Below are positions 1 to 11,748 of a stretch of 64,000 bases of DNA, piece by piece. Within the stretch, counting starts at the first letter, position 1, and each line of letters begins with the position of its first letter. A model generated the notes under the pieces. The model saw nothing but the letters and a program-made list of their open reading frames with translations, had not been told where the DNA came from and did no database searches. Source of the DNA: Hypholoma sublateritium FD-334 SS-4 (lineage: Eukaryota > Basidiomycota > Agaricomycetes > Agaricales > Strophariaceae); NCBI GenBank assembly GCA_000827495.1, contig KN817551.1, positions 62,001 to 126,000 of the forward strand, read 5' to 3'. A program made the position numbers and the translations under genes.

Positions 1-12
1 AAATATGGGTGC

Positions 13-1013
13 CTATACCACGGACAACCCGTCTTGTGAGTATTGCTGCTGGAGCTCCTTACGCCGAGGCACTAGGCCAGGCGCAGTAAAGCACAGTGTC
101 GCCAAAATTTCTGGTAGCGCAATAAATGGATACCAGAAGTGCTCCGCATCTTGTTTTGCTGCGTTGTTCACAGTCGCAACCGAGAATATCTCGCGCACAA
201 GAAGAAGGACTGAGGCGAGGAGCAGAATCGACATCGCATGACGCGATCCGAATCGCTCGTTGGTACGCTTCTCATTGTGACTCGCTGAGTATTAGGTGAG
301 ATGAGAAATGTTACTCCAAACTGACCAAGTAATACGCACTTGCTATTTCTTCTTTTGCTAATATCAGAGTTTGGAGCGCTTGGAAGGCAGTCAACACAAG
401 GAATATCACGACCCCGACGTCGCGCTGGGTCTTCGCGGAGCTAGAGATGCTCCCATCACTCTTTATGGCACTTGTTGAGACCACGACGAGCGCAACAGCA
501 ATGACCGAGACCAGTCGGAAGAGGTGGCGATTTTTGGCTAGGCGTATGATGGGGTTCGGGCTTTCGGGGCGGCCCAGCATAATTTCACTGTGGAAAATGG
601 ATACTGAGTGAGCTGATATCAGGATAAATCCACTGCATAATCTCACATGTCCAAGACAAGAGTGTAGGCAGAATATAAGAGGCCGAAATATCCAATTCCA
701 AGCAGAACTTGATCAGCGATTAGCAGTCCCAGCTTCTCTCCGTCTGCTGCAACAGCCACCAGGACCGAGCGAAGGACAAATGCGGCGATCCGGACTGCAT
801 GCAATGAGTCTTGGGGGAAAATATTCCAAAGGACCGTGACGACGTACTTGCGCAGAAAACAGCCATTACGACGTGGACATAGGTCGGACGGGCAAACGAC
901 TGAAAACAGAAAAAGCAAAAAAGCGGCAGGTAGAGGACTGCAAATAGTATCGCAGCTGCCTCTGAGTGATACCCAAACGCTTCAGCAAAATTTACAGGGT
1001 GGCTGGAAGACAT
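13..1013 (-). CDS. DUF7702 multi-pass membrane protein
   Basis: Four exons (1013-848, 794-647, 587-340, 284-13) join through 53-59 nt GT-AG introns into an uninterrupted 277-aa frame. The protein is hydrophobic throughout, with several predicted membrane helices. The stretch GLLYSAYTLVLD (end of exon 2), the loop FGSRHAMSILLL and the late segment WYPFIALPE are what I associate with the DUF7702 family of fungal integral membrane proteins. Their function is unknown; they are probably seven-helix proteins of the plasma membrane or endomembranes. The start at 1013 begins MSSSHPVNFAEAFGYHSEAA, a short polar lead before the first helix, which is usual for the family. The gene looks intact. Family assignment is from recognised motifs only; the splice model is read directly and preserves frame at every junction. 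Confidence 0.72.
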
Positions 1014-4000
1014 GAATATGAGTAAGACTGAGAAAATGGGGTGTTACGACGGTAGGTCTCAACAAATGTCGGTGATCTTATATTCTGTGTGGGCGGCAAA
1101 TCCTCGTGTATCGAGATTGATGTCAAAGTAATTGCATAGGGCAGAGCTTACAAGCACTGGATGTTGAAATGTTACTCTGAATTGTGGTAACCTACGGTTA
1201 CCTACGTACTAGATTAACTTAAAGTTAGACAGGAATAGCTCAAAAGACTGCCCCACGCCGACGATACACAAAGAATCTGTTTCAGTCATCAGCCGAAGAG
1301 ACGCAGCGGGTAAAATCATGTCTACTATTTATCATGCTCTACAAGTTATCGACACTCTACACGGCAGATTCAGTATGAGAATGCCATTTACCCTTCGTTG
1401 AGTAGCATATAATATAGTGGTTAAGATTGATTCAGGGCGATTTTGTTATATCATTATAGGTAGCTCTGAAGCTTGTCGCTTTTGAATTTCAAGATAAAAC
1501 CCGAGATCACCGGCACTTTCTTTTACCACAAATAATTAAAGTGTACTATGTAGTAACAGGCGAATGAGGAACAGTAGAGACCTCCGGTAGTTGTCCGCGC
1601 CCCACAGCGCCCATCTCAACATGAGTGTTGAACGTTGAATTTTGTCTTCATTACTCACACTGATCAATTCAGTACTCCTCGAGATAGAATGGTGCGCCGC
1701 CACCGCAGACGGGAGTGCTATTCTTGTCTCCCACCTTTCACGCCGGTAATCATTAGATGCGCCACTGGCTAACACTCTGGCAACGCTGAATTTCGAAAGC
1801 ATAAAAAATAAGATATCTGGACGACAAACACCCGTGCAAATACGACGCGCCTTAGGGTCTTGAGATGGTGAGCTTGGAGGACGCAGGCTACTACAGGAAA
1901 ATTTCCCATCTGGATCCCATAGGCAATGATGATTGTAGGCAGGGCGGCGTGTCCTGGGTTAAATGATCCGTTCATCTTATCTGCGTGTACTTTTTTGAGC
2001 AGATGTTGATTTCAGATTCGGAATATCGCAAGGCGTTGCATCCCTTGTCCAAAGTTTACCTGCAAGCAAGAGCCCCCAGCTTTGTTGTATGGCTTGTATT
2101 CTCGGAAAATACCAATGAAAGTACTGCATCAGTTCGGGTGAACCACTTCTAAGGTTCTCGACTGTATTTATCAAAGCACTGAGACGCAGCGCAAGACCAT
2201 AAGCACGTTAGCGCCATTACTTGCCCTCTATATAGCATATAGGCGAGAATTTTTAGGTGTTCGACCAAGTAGCAACCCTCCGATTATTGCAATATAATGC
2301 TAGCGGACTGCACGAAAGGGTCGAGAACCAGGATAAACGCAATCGATGACTGTTGTCTCGCCAGTGCATGTCATTGCTTCTTTGTGAATCAGATCAAGGC
2401 TATGGTTGATTGATTGAGAAACGACGAGCGATATAGATAAGTACAGCATTCCCAAAAGGACTGAAAATTCTGGAAGAGATTTCCTGCCAACCAGCGCCAG
2501 CAGATCGTCCGGAGAGGTTCATAAGACCAGGAACACACAATGTGCAGTGGCATAGACAGGGCGTAGCAAGTTCGATCTGCACCGTAGCTGTGACCAGAAG
2601 CCTCTTACATGACGCTGCGGTGATGCTGCACACTGCGGAGCATCCAGTGCTATCCACGCGCCAATCTCTTCTGCGTTGTGAAAGCCCGCGGAGTTCTGCG
2701 GAACACCACCGGCAGGGGGCAGTGCGGGCTGCCTCGCTGCTGTGGCCTGGAAGCTGCGATTTCCCTCGAAATTCAATGCGATACAAGAGACAAAAGGAAA
2801 TGTACCAACAACAACAGAAACATAACAGCGCCCAAGCATGGTTCGCCGAGTGAGGTCAATCCCGTTCGCAACTACCGGTGCCAGACGCGTTGTTCGTAAC
2901 CACGGAGTGTGGAATCATATACGCAGGATTGAACGGCGCAGAGACCCGAGTGTGCCAAGTAGATATTTCTTCACTTTGTTGAAGAGGATCGTCTGCCTCT
3001 ACTCCCGTGATGACAGGGATCGCCAGGCTGAAGACATATTCACGAAGTGGCTATCAAGGCAGGGGCTTGAAAACGCGTGACTGTGCCAGCGCGCACGCCC
3101 ACTACGTGAGTCTAGCAGCGTGGGGTGAAGAATGGGTCTATCTGAAGACCCATACTTCCCGTATAGCAAGTTTGTCAACTGTATTCATACATCAGGGTAC
3201 TAGAACAGGGCAAGTCGATCAATGAAGAGTGCTCACATGCCCAACGCAGTGCTCCGTAGCATCATCCGATAGTAATCTGCCCCTTTAGATTGCAAAGGAG
3301 AGAAATACTTGACTTTTAACAGAAGTCATGTAAGTTTTTCGAACAGAAGGAAGGCATAGCAGTCAGTGGATTGAGTGGACAAGAATGAGGATGTGGCAAG
3401 TTGATGGCAAGCATGCACCACCAGCGATGGGCATCCGAAATCAGGTCCGGGTTCGTCGGCCGAGGCAAGGCCGAGGTGCAGTTGCACGTGGTTATCGAAC
3501 TGCATACATAGTCGAAAATCATTTAACGTCAACTTCTACCGCGCTCGTTTCGCCCCCACCGCTCCAGACATAAATCGACTTTATGAATTAAACTATACCA
3601 GACTCGGCTGGGATATCTGGTCGCTTGCTATTTATGAGGCCATCACCCAGCACCTGCAGTGCTCCAGTGAACTAGTGATGATCCTGCTAGCATATGCGTT
3701 CTGAAAGGTTCTGAACCGCAACCCTTCTCCCGAGTCATTCACTTGCGATACATTCTGGTGACGGCTCTAGTGAAACAACACTCGTTCAATTCAAATTCTA
3801 GCCTTCAGCCCTTCTAATTCTTAGCTTGTCAGCTTCATTCTCCTGGAGATGAAGCTTCTCATCAGGCTCCCTGCGAGTACTTGGACTCTACGCACCACCT
3901 GCCACCACGCTATTTTTTACGGCGCTCTCTGTGTATCCTAATGTAGTGCTATCTGTTAGCCTTCCCGGCGTCTCGCCCACTTACTGTTTGAGATATCTCT

Positions 4001-4446
4001 TCCCCTCGTGTATATCTGTGCGCAGTCAGCCGCAAGACTTCTGCTTCATAGACATGGACATCACTGGGCTCTTATTCTTGAACGTTTCCGCTGAAATGAT
4101 ATTCATTCTATCAGTCGACATATTCTCGGCTTTTCTGAATATCGATTTTACAAGACAACAACCCTCCACGCTGCGAACTTATGGACGGCATTCGCCTTTC
4201 TCTTATTGTTATGTCTTGATATCCTGTCTGCACTTGATTTTGCGCCTTTCCCGCTCTCTCTCCAGCTGTTGGCTGTATCTCTTTTCCTAAGGTTTATGGT
4301 GCAGCGTCAGGCCGGAGATGCTGACAGCTGGCTTCCAGATGCGAGATACTGATCAAAAAAAAATCATTGGCTAAAAACTATACATGCAGATCACGGAACC
4401 GAAATGAGCAAAGGTAGCAAGTTATTAAGAATGAACATTATATCAA
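1014..4446. other. Long gene-poor stretch with weak fragments
   Basis: About 3.4 kb upstream of the DUF7702 gene without a gene I can support. Open minus-strand pieces near 1769-2174 (described separately) and 2400-3080, and a plus-strand 119-codon frame at 3931-4290, have no recognisable motif. The 3931-4290 frame is hydrophobic but lacks a convincing promoter or splice context and is probably chance. A short A-run (4356-4364) occurs near the right end. No tandem repeat or inverted terminal repeat was seen. Confidence 0.4.
1769..2174 (-). CDS. Unrecognised two-exon membrane-type fragment
   Basis: A minus-strand frame from the ATG at 2174 (MINTVENLRSGSPELMQYFH) can be joined to a second frame through an intron with donor GTAAAC and a CAG acceptor near 1980. 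The join gives ...GLLLADKMNGSFNPGHAALP followed by a hydrophobic stretch (TIIIAYGIQMGNFPVVACVL) and RRVVFARVFVVQ. The second exon looks like a membrane helix flanked by basic residues. I do not recognise the family. It could be the remnant of a membrane-protein gene whose other exons have decayed, since I find no convincing continuation before 1769. The sequence shows only the open frames and plausible splice sites. Confidence 0.28.
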
Positions 4447-5336
4447 TCAGCCCCGTCGATCCGTCACCACAGGAAGATATGTTAGTGCCCAGGGGAGAGA
4501 TTCGTTATCCCTGCCGAGCAACATAGAATGCAGAAGCGTTGATAACTCCGTTTCCTCCTGGGTACACGAATACAGAAATAAGTATTGTCAACAAGTACTG
4601 AGGCGCAAATAACATACCTCAGATTCAACAGCGTCGCCAAATAATTCGTGAGCCCGTTTGCGGAGCCTTGAAAGGCACTCCATGATGAAAGGAATGTCTT
4701 TGTGATGCGTCTCGCCTGTGGCGGTGTTCTGCACCAGGGTCGTAACACATCGTATATCCTCTCGGTCTCGAAATCCGTCGAGAAGGTACAGGACCATCTC
4801 CTTGTATCGTCCGTAGCAGATGTATCCGTTCGCAACAAGTGCGCCAATATAGGCGCAGCGGGAGGTCCCGATATCATGATCTAGTGTGTATAACGTGTTG
4901 GAGGCGCCACTGAATTTGACCTGCGATGCGGAGCAATAGTCATAGTAAGCGCGACGCGTTCGAGAAGCCAAGTGAGATTGGTACATACACTCCAAAATCC
5001 GTAGAATTTTATCAATGAGAGCTCAGCCATGCATTCAAGGTACTCCATCGCTATCGCGGCGTCGACCACAAGGAGCGCGTTGAACACGGCTTCGACGAGA
5101 TACGCTGCACCAGGACGTCCGCAGTGAATCGTGGGCACAAATTCGAGCAGCTCAAAAAACACGTTGGCGATGGTGCGCGTTTTGTGCACTAGATTGTAAA
5201 CCATGCGCGCCGCGATTTTATCCCAGCGGACGGGGAGTGGCTGGTTGGTTGATCCAGAGGTGGCACGGCCGCGACGCCCATCCGCGCGGCGGGGGCGCGA
5301 TAGGCTTTCGGAGGCGGAAGACGCAGCGGGTGTCAT
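4447..5336 (-). CDS. Spliced 253-aa protein of unknown function
   Basis: Three exons (5336-4989, 4920-4618, 4557-4447) with introns of 68 and 60 nt join to exactly 254 codons. Donors are GTATGT in both cases and acceptors are CGCAG and CCCAG. The N-terminus (MTPAASSASESLSRPRRADG) is basic and low in complexity. The remainder is helical, with segments KIAARMVYNLVHKTRTIANV, a hydrophobic patch AAYLVEAVFNALLVVDAAIA, and a C-terminal half containing GRYKEMVLYLLDGF and IMECLSRLRKRAHELFG. I see no signal peptide and no enzyme motif, and I do not recognise the family. Good splice sites and frame preservation make it very likely a real gene. A TATA-like or CT-rich promoter was not evident immediately upstream. 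Confidence 0.6.
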
Positions 5337-6102
5337 TTTGAATGTGGGGTGGATTGATTGGACTGATATTGCGCTGGATATCTTGGTATAGTCGAAGGCC
5401 AATGTCAATGGCGCGTACCTCTCAAAGGTGCTTGAGCGTGCGTGCAAGGTACACATACGCAAACAATTATCAAATAACAAACAACCTCGGCGCTTATAAA
5501 AATCTCCAAAATCTTATCCTCTCTTTTGCCTCTTTTTGAGTATATTCACTTTTTCAATGATAATGTAAATTCAGCTTCTGGATAAAAATTGGATCTCGCG
5601 GAATGACCAACCGGTAACCTAACTTAGAATTGCAGGTGCATTCCACGAGCGGACAGAGGTCGCATCCTCCGCCATCGGGCGCCTCAGCTCGGGATCAGGT
5701 AGCACACTGGCATGTGCACCGGCCCAGTCTCGATAGACACTATACTTGTTTTCTAACAGTGGTATTTTGAAGCTCAACATGATGAACATGACATGATGAT
5801 TACACGGGCAACGCGAAGGCCCGCCTATGCGATGCGCATCACCACCCAATTAGCGCCTAGCGCCCGCTGCAGAAAAGAAGAAGAACGCGGTGTGTAATGT
5901 GGATGGGTCATGTACTGCTGGGTTATTCAGAAGACACGCTTCATTGAATCTAAACTACGAGCATTCGTCTGTTTCACACTACTTACTCACACTATCGGAG
6001 CGTGAATCAGGCTACACAAATCACAAATACAACAGTCCTCGACAGAATACAAATCAATACAAGTACACGTCCAGTACGGCGTAAACCTCAAGACCGCGGC
6101 AG
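5337..6102. other. Intergenic, no supported gene
   Basis: 766 nt between the 253-aa gene and the 3' end of the GC-rich membrane gene. It contains AT-rich sequence near 5460-5570 that probably holds the promoter of the 253-aa gene. A 76-codon minus frame at 5619-5849 has no recognisable domain. Nothing else was identified. Confidence 0.4.
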
Positions 6103-7415
6103 CTACATTGCCATTCTCTCCGCGCTCTTCGGCGCCTTTTCGTTGACATCGTCGAGCGACGCCCTATCGCCAGCGTCCGCCGTGCGCAGCTGCACCTGAA
6201 TGCTGCTGTGGCCCGACAGCGCGCTCACCCCCAGCGACTGCGCGCGGAACTCGAGGTCGGAGAGGTGCGACCTGCTCTTCGCGGGCCCTGCAGTGGGAGA
6301 GGCACACGCCGCGCGCACGACCATCAGCGTTGGGGCCATACCCTGCAGCCCAAAATAGACACATCAGCGTGGCGCCCGCGTTCGAAAAAGGGGGGGGGGA
6401 AGGACGCACGGCGAGGAACACGAACACGACGCCGGTGTACGCCGCCATACACACGAGCACGCGCGCGTTCGCGCCGCTCAGCGGGAGCGCGACCGCCGCG
6501 GCATACAGCGCCGCGCAGGGCGCGAGGACCCCGGCAGACTGCGCGAGCGCCTCGAGCGCGTGCTTAATTGTGCGCACGGTGCGGTGCCGCGCGGTATGGT
6601 TTCGGGGCGTGCGGCGCGCGATGAGCAGTGCCGTGAGTGCGGTGTTGAGCGCGGTGGCGGCGAGCGCGGCAGCGAAGAGGCGGTTCGTGGGGTCGCCGCG
6701 GGTGAACGCGGGGTTGGTGGGCGCGCGGTCCGCGATGAGGACGGCGAGGTACAGCGCTGGTTTCGGTGTGAGTGGGCCAAGCCGTGGGATACGTAAAGGA
6801 AGTTGGGCCTACCGACTTGGGCGAGGAGCAGGACGAGGGAGGGTACGACGACGCGGAGCGCGCTGTCCCATAGCTTATAGCAGTGCCAGATCTGCCGGGC
6901 GTAAGCGCGCACCGCGAGCGCAGAGATATCAAGCACGCACCAGCAGCGCGTCCGCGATGGGCGACAGCATCAAGTTCATCACGTTCCCCACGATGTCCTG
7001 CCAGCCAAAGCCCGCGATCGCGGCCGCGAAGAACACCTCCGTCGGCTCGCCGTCCAGCTCGAGAAAGGCCTGCAGGGCGCGCCACTGGACGGCGGTCGTG
7101 ACGATATTGATGGTGTATAGCATGGTGACGGCCCCCAGGACCGTGGCGCTGCGCGAGGCTTTTGACTGCCTGGTCACTGGGCGTGGATCAGCGGCTGCTA
7201 GTGCAAAAGCGCCCATAGGGCACACTCACAGTACAGATAGATCGCGGCGAAATAGACGGTAGTATAAATGCCTGTTCGACGTGCACGTCAGAAGCCCTGT
7301 CAGGCGCCGCGTGAACAAGGCGCTCACCTGTCAACAGGACGCTGAGGATGGCGGAATTGATGACGGAGCTGAGCACTGCCAGCTGCGTGGCGAGGGAGAC
7401 GCCGCCGGCGGCCAT
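6103..7415 (-). CDS. Seven-helix-type membrane protein, copy a (GC-rich)
   Basis: Multi-exon gene starting MAAGGVSLATQLAVLSSVIN at 7415. Exon pieces read in order are ...SVLLTG, GIYTTVYFAAIYLY, QSKASRSATVLGAVTMLYTI, the block ending LMLSPIADALLV, IWHCYKLWDSALRVVVPSLV, LIADRAPTNPAFTRGD plus several helices, and a final exon GMAPTLMVVRAACASP ending at 6103. The same ordered landmarks (GIYxTVY, ADALx, IWxCYxxWDxSLRI, GxAPTLMVxR) occur in copies b (33.0 kb) and c (45.8 kb), so the three are paralogues. These are basidiomycete multi-pass proteins of unknown function that I know only as unnamed hypothetical proteins. The C-terminal tail is polar (SHLSDLEFRAQSLGVSALSG). The gene is far richer in G+C than the other two copies and has a polypyrimidine run on the coding strand before the last exon. 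Confidence 0.68.
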
Positions 7416-9576
7416 GGTACTGCGAAGAACGAAGTGATAAACGGATGAAGTGGCTTTGGGGCATGCGCGCACTTAAATATGCGAACTCAACGATCAACAA
7501 TTCGCTCCATGATTGTGATTCAGTGGGCGTAGGAATATATGGAATCCGTCAGACGCCGTTGCGAGAGGAGCTGCAGTGCCTTAATTATCGATGGCGGTCG
7601 TGATTCCCCGAATACGTCGTGACATACAGGGCAAAGAGGTATGATCATCTGTGTTATCGGCTGGGGAGAGCGCCCAGGTGCATCCATCGCATCATGATCA
7701 GAGGAAGCCCGGGATCGCCTCGACGACGGCGCTGATGCCGGCTGATGCTCCTGCTAGGCTGTGCACTGTGCTGTGCGATTGAGTGATGGTTCGCAAGCTA
7801 TGTTAAGAAAAACTAACGCGATTGTACAGCAGCTCAGCGCGCTCTCCCAGCGTACGGTCGTGAGATCAGCGAGGAAACCGACGAGTCATTTTCGGCGCTC
7901 TAAGAGCCATGAGAAACGGCTCTGAATCGCCGGCAGACGTACGAGTATTTCCTTCCTTGCTTCCAGCATGGAGGAAAAGGACTCCTCGACGAGGTTTTAC
8001 TATTTAGGCGGGTAGAGGGACCCCTTTCAGAAATAGCAATCGTCTCATGTGCGGAATTCGCCATCTCCCTACCCGAGGCGATTCGTCCTGGGCCGCTCCG
8101 CGTCCGACACCTCAAGTTCCTCCCCGAACACGCTCGTTCTAATTATGGACACCGCTCTCCCCCCGACTCCGTATAAACAGTACGCATGCGCCCTCCCTTA
8201 TTCGCGTAGCACCTAAACCTGTCTCACTGAGAGTCGGAGTGGGTGGAGTATATTTCAAGACGTTAAATTGGTACTCAGGAAATGAAGTGGTAACAAAAGC
8301 TGGAAGTTCGTTAAGACAGCAGACGGGCGGTCACTGCAACAGAACGGTGATCGATGAACTCGCAGACCATCGCTCTCGTGCGTGCCCATCCGCAAAAATT
8401 GTTCTGCCTGCTAGATATCTATAGCATAGTTAAAGATATAGCCTCATTCCCAACAGATATCGAGCTCTAATGAGACATGTGACTCGTCTTCCAACCAAAT
8501 CTTCACAAAAGTCCCTCCGGAAGCACGCTCAGATAGTATCTGCTTCGTGGTAAACCCGTGGGGCACTCACTGTGATAGCAAAATGCCTTTCTGTTTCGAC
8601 AACAAACCGGTTCAATGCTGTGGCATACATGCCCATGGATATTTTTTTGGCCCTGGTCAATGATTCGTCAAGCTAGAGAAGGGAATGTGAATATGCCTAG
8701 TGAGACGCGAGAAAACATTGCCAAAGCTGTGTCTTCTGGCACAGCTATTTTCATTTCTGAGAGAGAAGCGGTCCGCAAGAACCTTCGACGCTATCTAATT
8801 TCATGATATACTGTCTCGTGTTCTAAGTGAGGCCATGTATTCCTCCAGGCTGGTAGCAAGGCTTGAATAAGGCGAAGCCTCAAATTTCCAGGCCCCAGAT
8901 CTCAGACCTCTTGTGAGGGCACATCCATCATAACGATATTACACTACGAATGCACATACGTAGGGTACTGTCCGGACCGTCGCACTCTTTCAGTCTAGAA
9001 AGAAATATTCGCTTTGAATCCATAATACCTATCTCGGACCGTCCCTGGAGGGCCCGCATTACTGAACACGCTCATCCGCTGGTCATCCGCACCAGGAATC
9101 GGGATCAAGCCTCAAGGTAGCGCACTAAATTCACATGATATATGATGTGTGTACATACATGATAGAAAAGCAAGTGATTTTCTTCTAAGAGGCGCTACAA
9201 GCGCATTGGCCTCCAATCCCTGCGGTGAAATGGCGAAAATGACATGTCACGGTACAGTGTTGGTACAGTGTGCGCTAAGTGTGGTACGATATGATCGTGG
9301 GAATATCTCCGATATATCTCCGGGGCTCAGTGGATAACAGATCCGGACCCAAACGATCATGGCAGCGAACGCAACATCCAGTAACAAGTAGTGAGCACCT
9401 ATATCCTCTCACTCATACCTGTGTATTCATCGCGCTTTAGAAGCGTGATATACCACGAGTTCGTGAAATGGGTTCCGTTTGACAGTTACAGGCGCTTGTT
9501 ATCCCTGAGCTGTTTATCTCATGATCAACGTCGCCGATGCTCATGGGATGTCTTGGAAGATATGCTGTGACATTAC
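7416..9576. other. Intergenic, no supported gene
   Basis: About 2.2 kb containing only short frames in all six phases (longest about 71 codons) without motifs. The segment 7500-8220 probably includes the promoter of the GC-rich membrane gene. Sequence near 9430-9576 may hold an upstream exon or 5' UTR of the next plus-strand gene, but I could not define one. Confidence 0.4.
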
Positions 9577-11407
9577 TTGAGGGAGAAATCGTCGCGCATT
9601 CGAACAATGCTACAAATACCAAACTTTGCACTTCCTAAACATCCTCTCAAGGCAGCTATGGGACCCCTTCCTTCGATTGCACACTTTCCCGCAAACATTA
9701 CAACCTTAATTCCTACGACGGTCAGGGAATTGGCGCCTCTTTTGCTCATGCGGGACGCGGAACTATACCCAATCGCTCTCTCGGTTCACCTTCCAATGCA
9801 GACAAGGACAATATGGGACATCATCTGGGGATCTCTTACGACGCTCATTGCATGCACATGGGTCTCTGTGCATCCCAACTTTCCCCGCAAGGACTCTAGC
9901 TTCTGGCGTATCATTCTGTCTCGGGTGGAACTGATGGTGTGGACTATCGTTGCACCAGAGGTCATCATCGTGTGGGCAGGACTGCAGTGGAGGGCGGCTA
10001 GGCTTATCGCTTTCGAATACAGAAGTCAGTGCCAGTTTAATGTCGTTTATGCTCATACTCTAATCTGAATCGGAAAATGATGCAATAGAACATCACTGGA
10101 CGCCAACACACGGACACTTTCTTCAAATGGGCGGTTTTGTACTATACGATGGCGACAAATACGTCGGTGCCATTTCTCCACGTCACTTCAAAAAACTGGT
10201 CGCAGCAAAAGCCATCGACTTCCCTAACATCGAAGAAAACGAGATCAACGACCGCAGCAAGGGCGACGAACTATCAAAGGGTCTTGCGATTATCCAGACC
10301 ACCTGGTTCATTGTTCAGTATGCCGCAGGAGCCAAACAGCATTCTAGAGTCGTTCCCCTCGAATCAGCGACATTGGCTTACGCGGCCCTGAACGCACTCC
10401 TCTATTTCTTCTGGTGGAACAAGCCTTTGAATCCCCACATCCCCGTTCCCATCCGACTTCGGCGCAGCACCTGCGCGCCAGGAGAGCAATCGTCAGCGTG
10501 TACTCTGTCTGTCATCTCCACGGACGACAGCCTTTCTATTTGTACCGATTCACGTTCCATCGAAACATCCGAGATGGATCAGTCCGCGGGTTCGTACACA
10601 TGTGTATTAATGACGATTCAGCTCACTCTGATCACGCGCTTCTCTAGAAAATTCATCCCAGAAGGCCTATGAAGTCAATCCTGAACTTTACGAAGGTACG
10701 ATTGCGTGTCAAATATTTAAATCGACTCTTGAAATGACTTATTTTATCACAGGGAGTACGTGGAGCTCTCAACTGCGTCGAAAGGTTGCAGGCTCGCCCT
10801 TAATAGTCCGAAGTAAGGTTCAACATCATCCATCGCTCGGAAATGAATATTAACATAGCACCTTCCATCAGCTATGATAAATTCACAGCTAACAGGATAC
10901 AGAAGATTCAGCACGCTTCTCAAACAGAAGATTGCCGACCGCTGGCAGTTCACCACTGGGTATGCGCACGATATACCTAAAGAAAACAACGGCGCCCCCA
11001 TCTTGTTCTTTTCCTCGGCTTCAAGGGGAGGAGACGACGGTGACATGTTTATTTTGTGGTTATTCCTCCCAGTGATCATTGCGTCCTTCGGTGCGCTTCA
11101 CTGTGCTGCATGGAATTTTCCATTTCACACCGTGGTGGAACAAAACCTATGGAGAAGCTCCGCCCTTGTCATGGTTGCCGCCCCATTCGCAACCTGCTAT
11201 ATGGATTTAATCTCTCATAAATTCGCAGTGTCCCCAGAGTATTCTCATGTTGTACGCGAAGCAACAATCGCCCACGGCATTGTTTGGGTCGTCATCCATA
11301 TGCTCTCGCGGTGTTTCATCATGATAGAGTCTCTCATTTCATTACGTGCTTTGCCTCCTTCGTCTTTTCTGGTAATCCAGTGGACGTCCTTCTTCCCGCA
11401 TTTGTAG
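9577..11407 (+). CDS. Fungal multi-pass membrane protein (TRTIWDIIWG family)
   Basis: Recognisable exons lie in order. Residues TRTIWDIIWGSLTTLIACTW, VSVHPNFPRKDSSFWR and LSRVELMVWTIVAPEVIIVW are followed, after an intron near 10030-10090, by WTPTHGHFLQMGGFVLYDGD, DRSKGDELSKGLAIIQTTWF, and ATLAYAALNALLYFFWWNKP. The last exon has FGALHCAAWNFPF, helices, and the terminal IESLISLRALPPSSF ... PHL at 11407. These blocks match a very common agaric membrane protein family of unknown function with an extracellular N-terminus and several helices. The start at 9577 is only the first in-frame ATG; the true N-terminus may lie upstream. The middle part (10450-10870) is hard to splice, and its reading frames break between the WWNKP block and the frame beginning near 10874, so an unusual exon or a frameshift is possible. 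Confidence 0.62.
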
Positions 11408-11748
11408 TCCTTTTCTTCGCATACATACCATCTTTTAGTTTGCTCGTTTGATAGCAATACGATGAGGTAAACTGCATTGGAATTAATTTCGATTCAATCA
11501 TCCTGGCCCCCAATGTTACTCAAGCAATGACACATGTACATCAATAGGATGTCAGCATTCATTTGGAGATTCCTTTCCTTACACGATCGCTCGAACCGCT
11601 CTCAGACGAGACTTCAGACTATGATGACCTGCATGTTCTTCTATCCCATTTCTACCGGAAATCAAGTACTATATCGAATCGCGGAGACCAAGGCATACAT
11701 ATCTATAGTGGACGATTGTGCTGATGCCTAACTGATGTTGTGAATACA
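11408..11748. other. Convergent intergenic region
   Basis: 341 nt between two convergent genes, the membrane protein (+) and FHA-kinase 1 (-). It is AT-rich and contains only a 65-codon plus frame without motifs. It presumably carries both 3' ends. Confidence 0.4.

Noticed and set aside
3931..4290. 119-codon hydrophobic plus ORF
   Set aside because: Hydrophobicity reflects T-rich DNA; no conserved family features.
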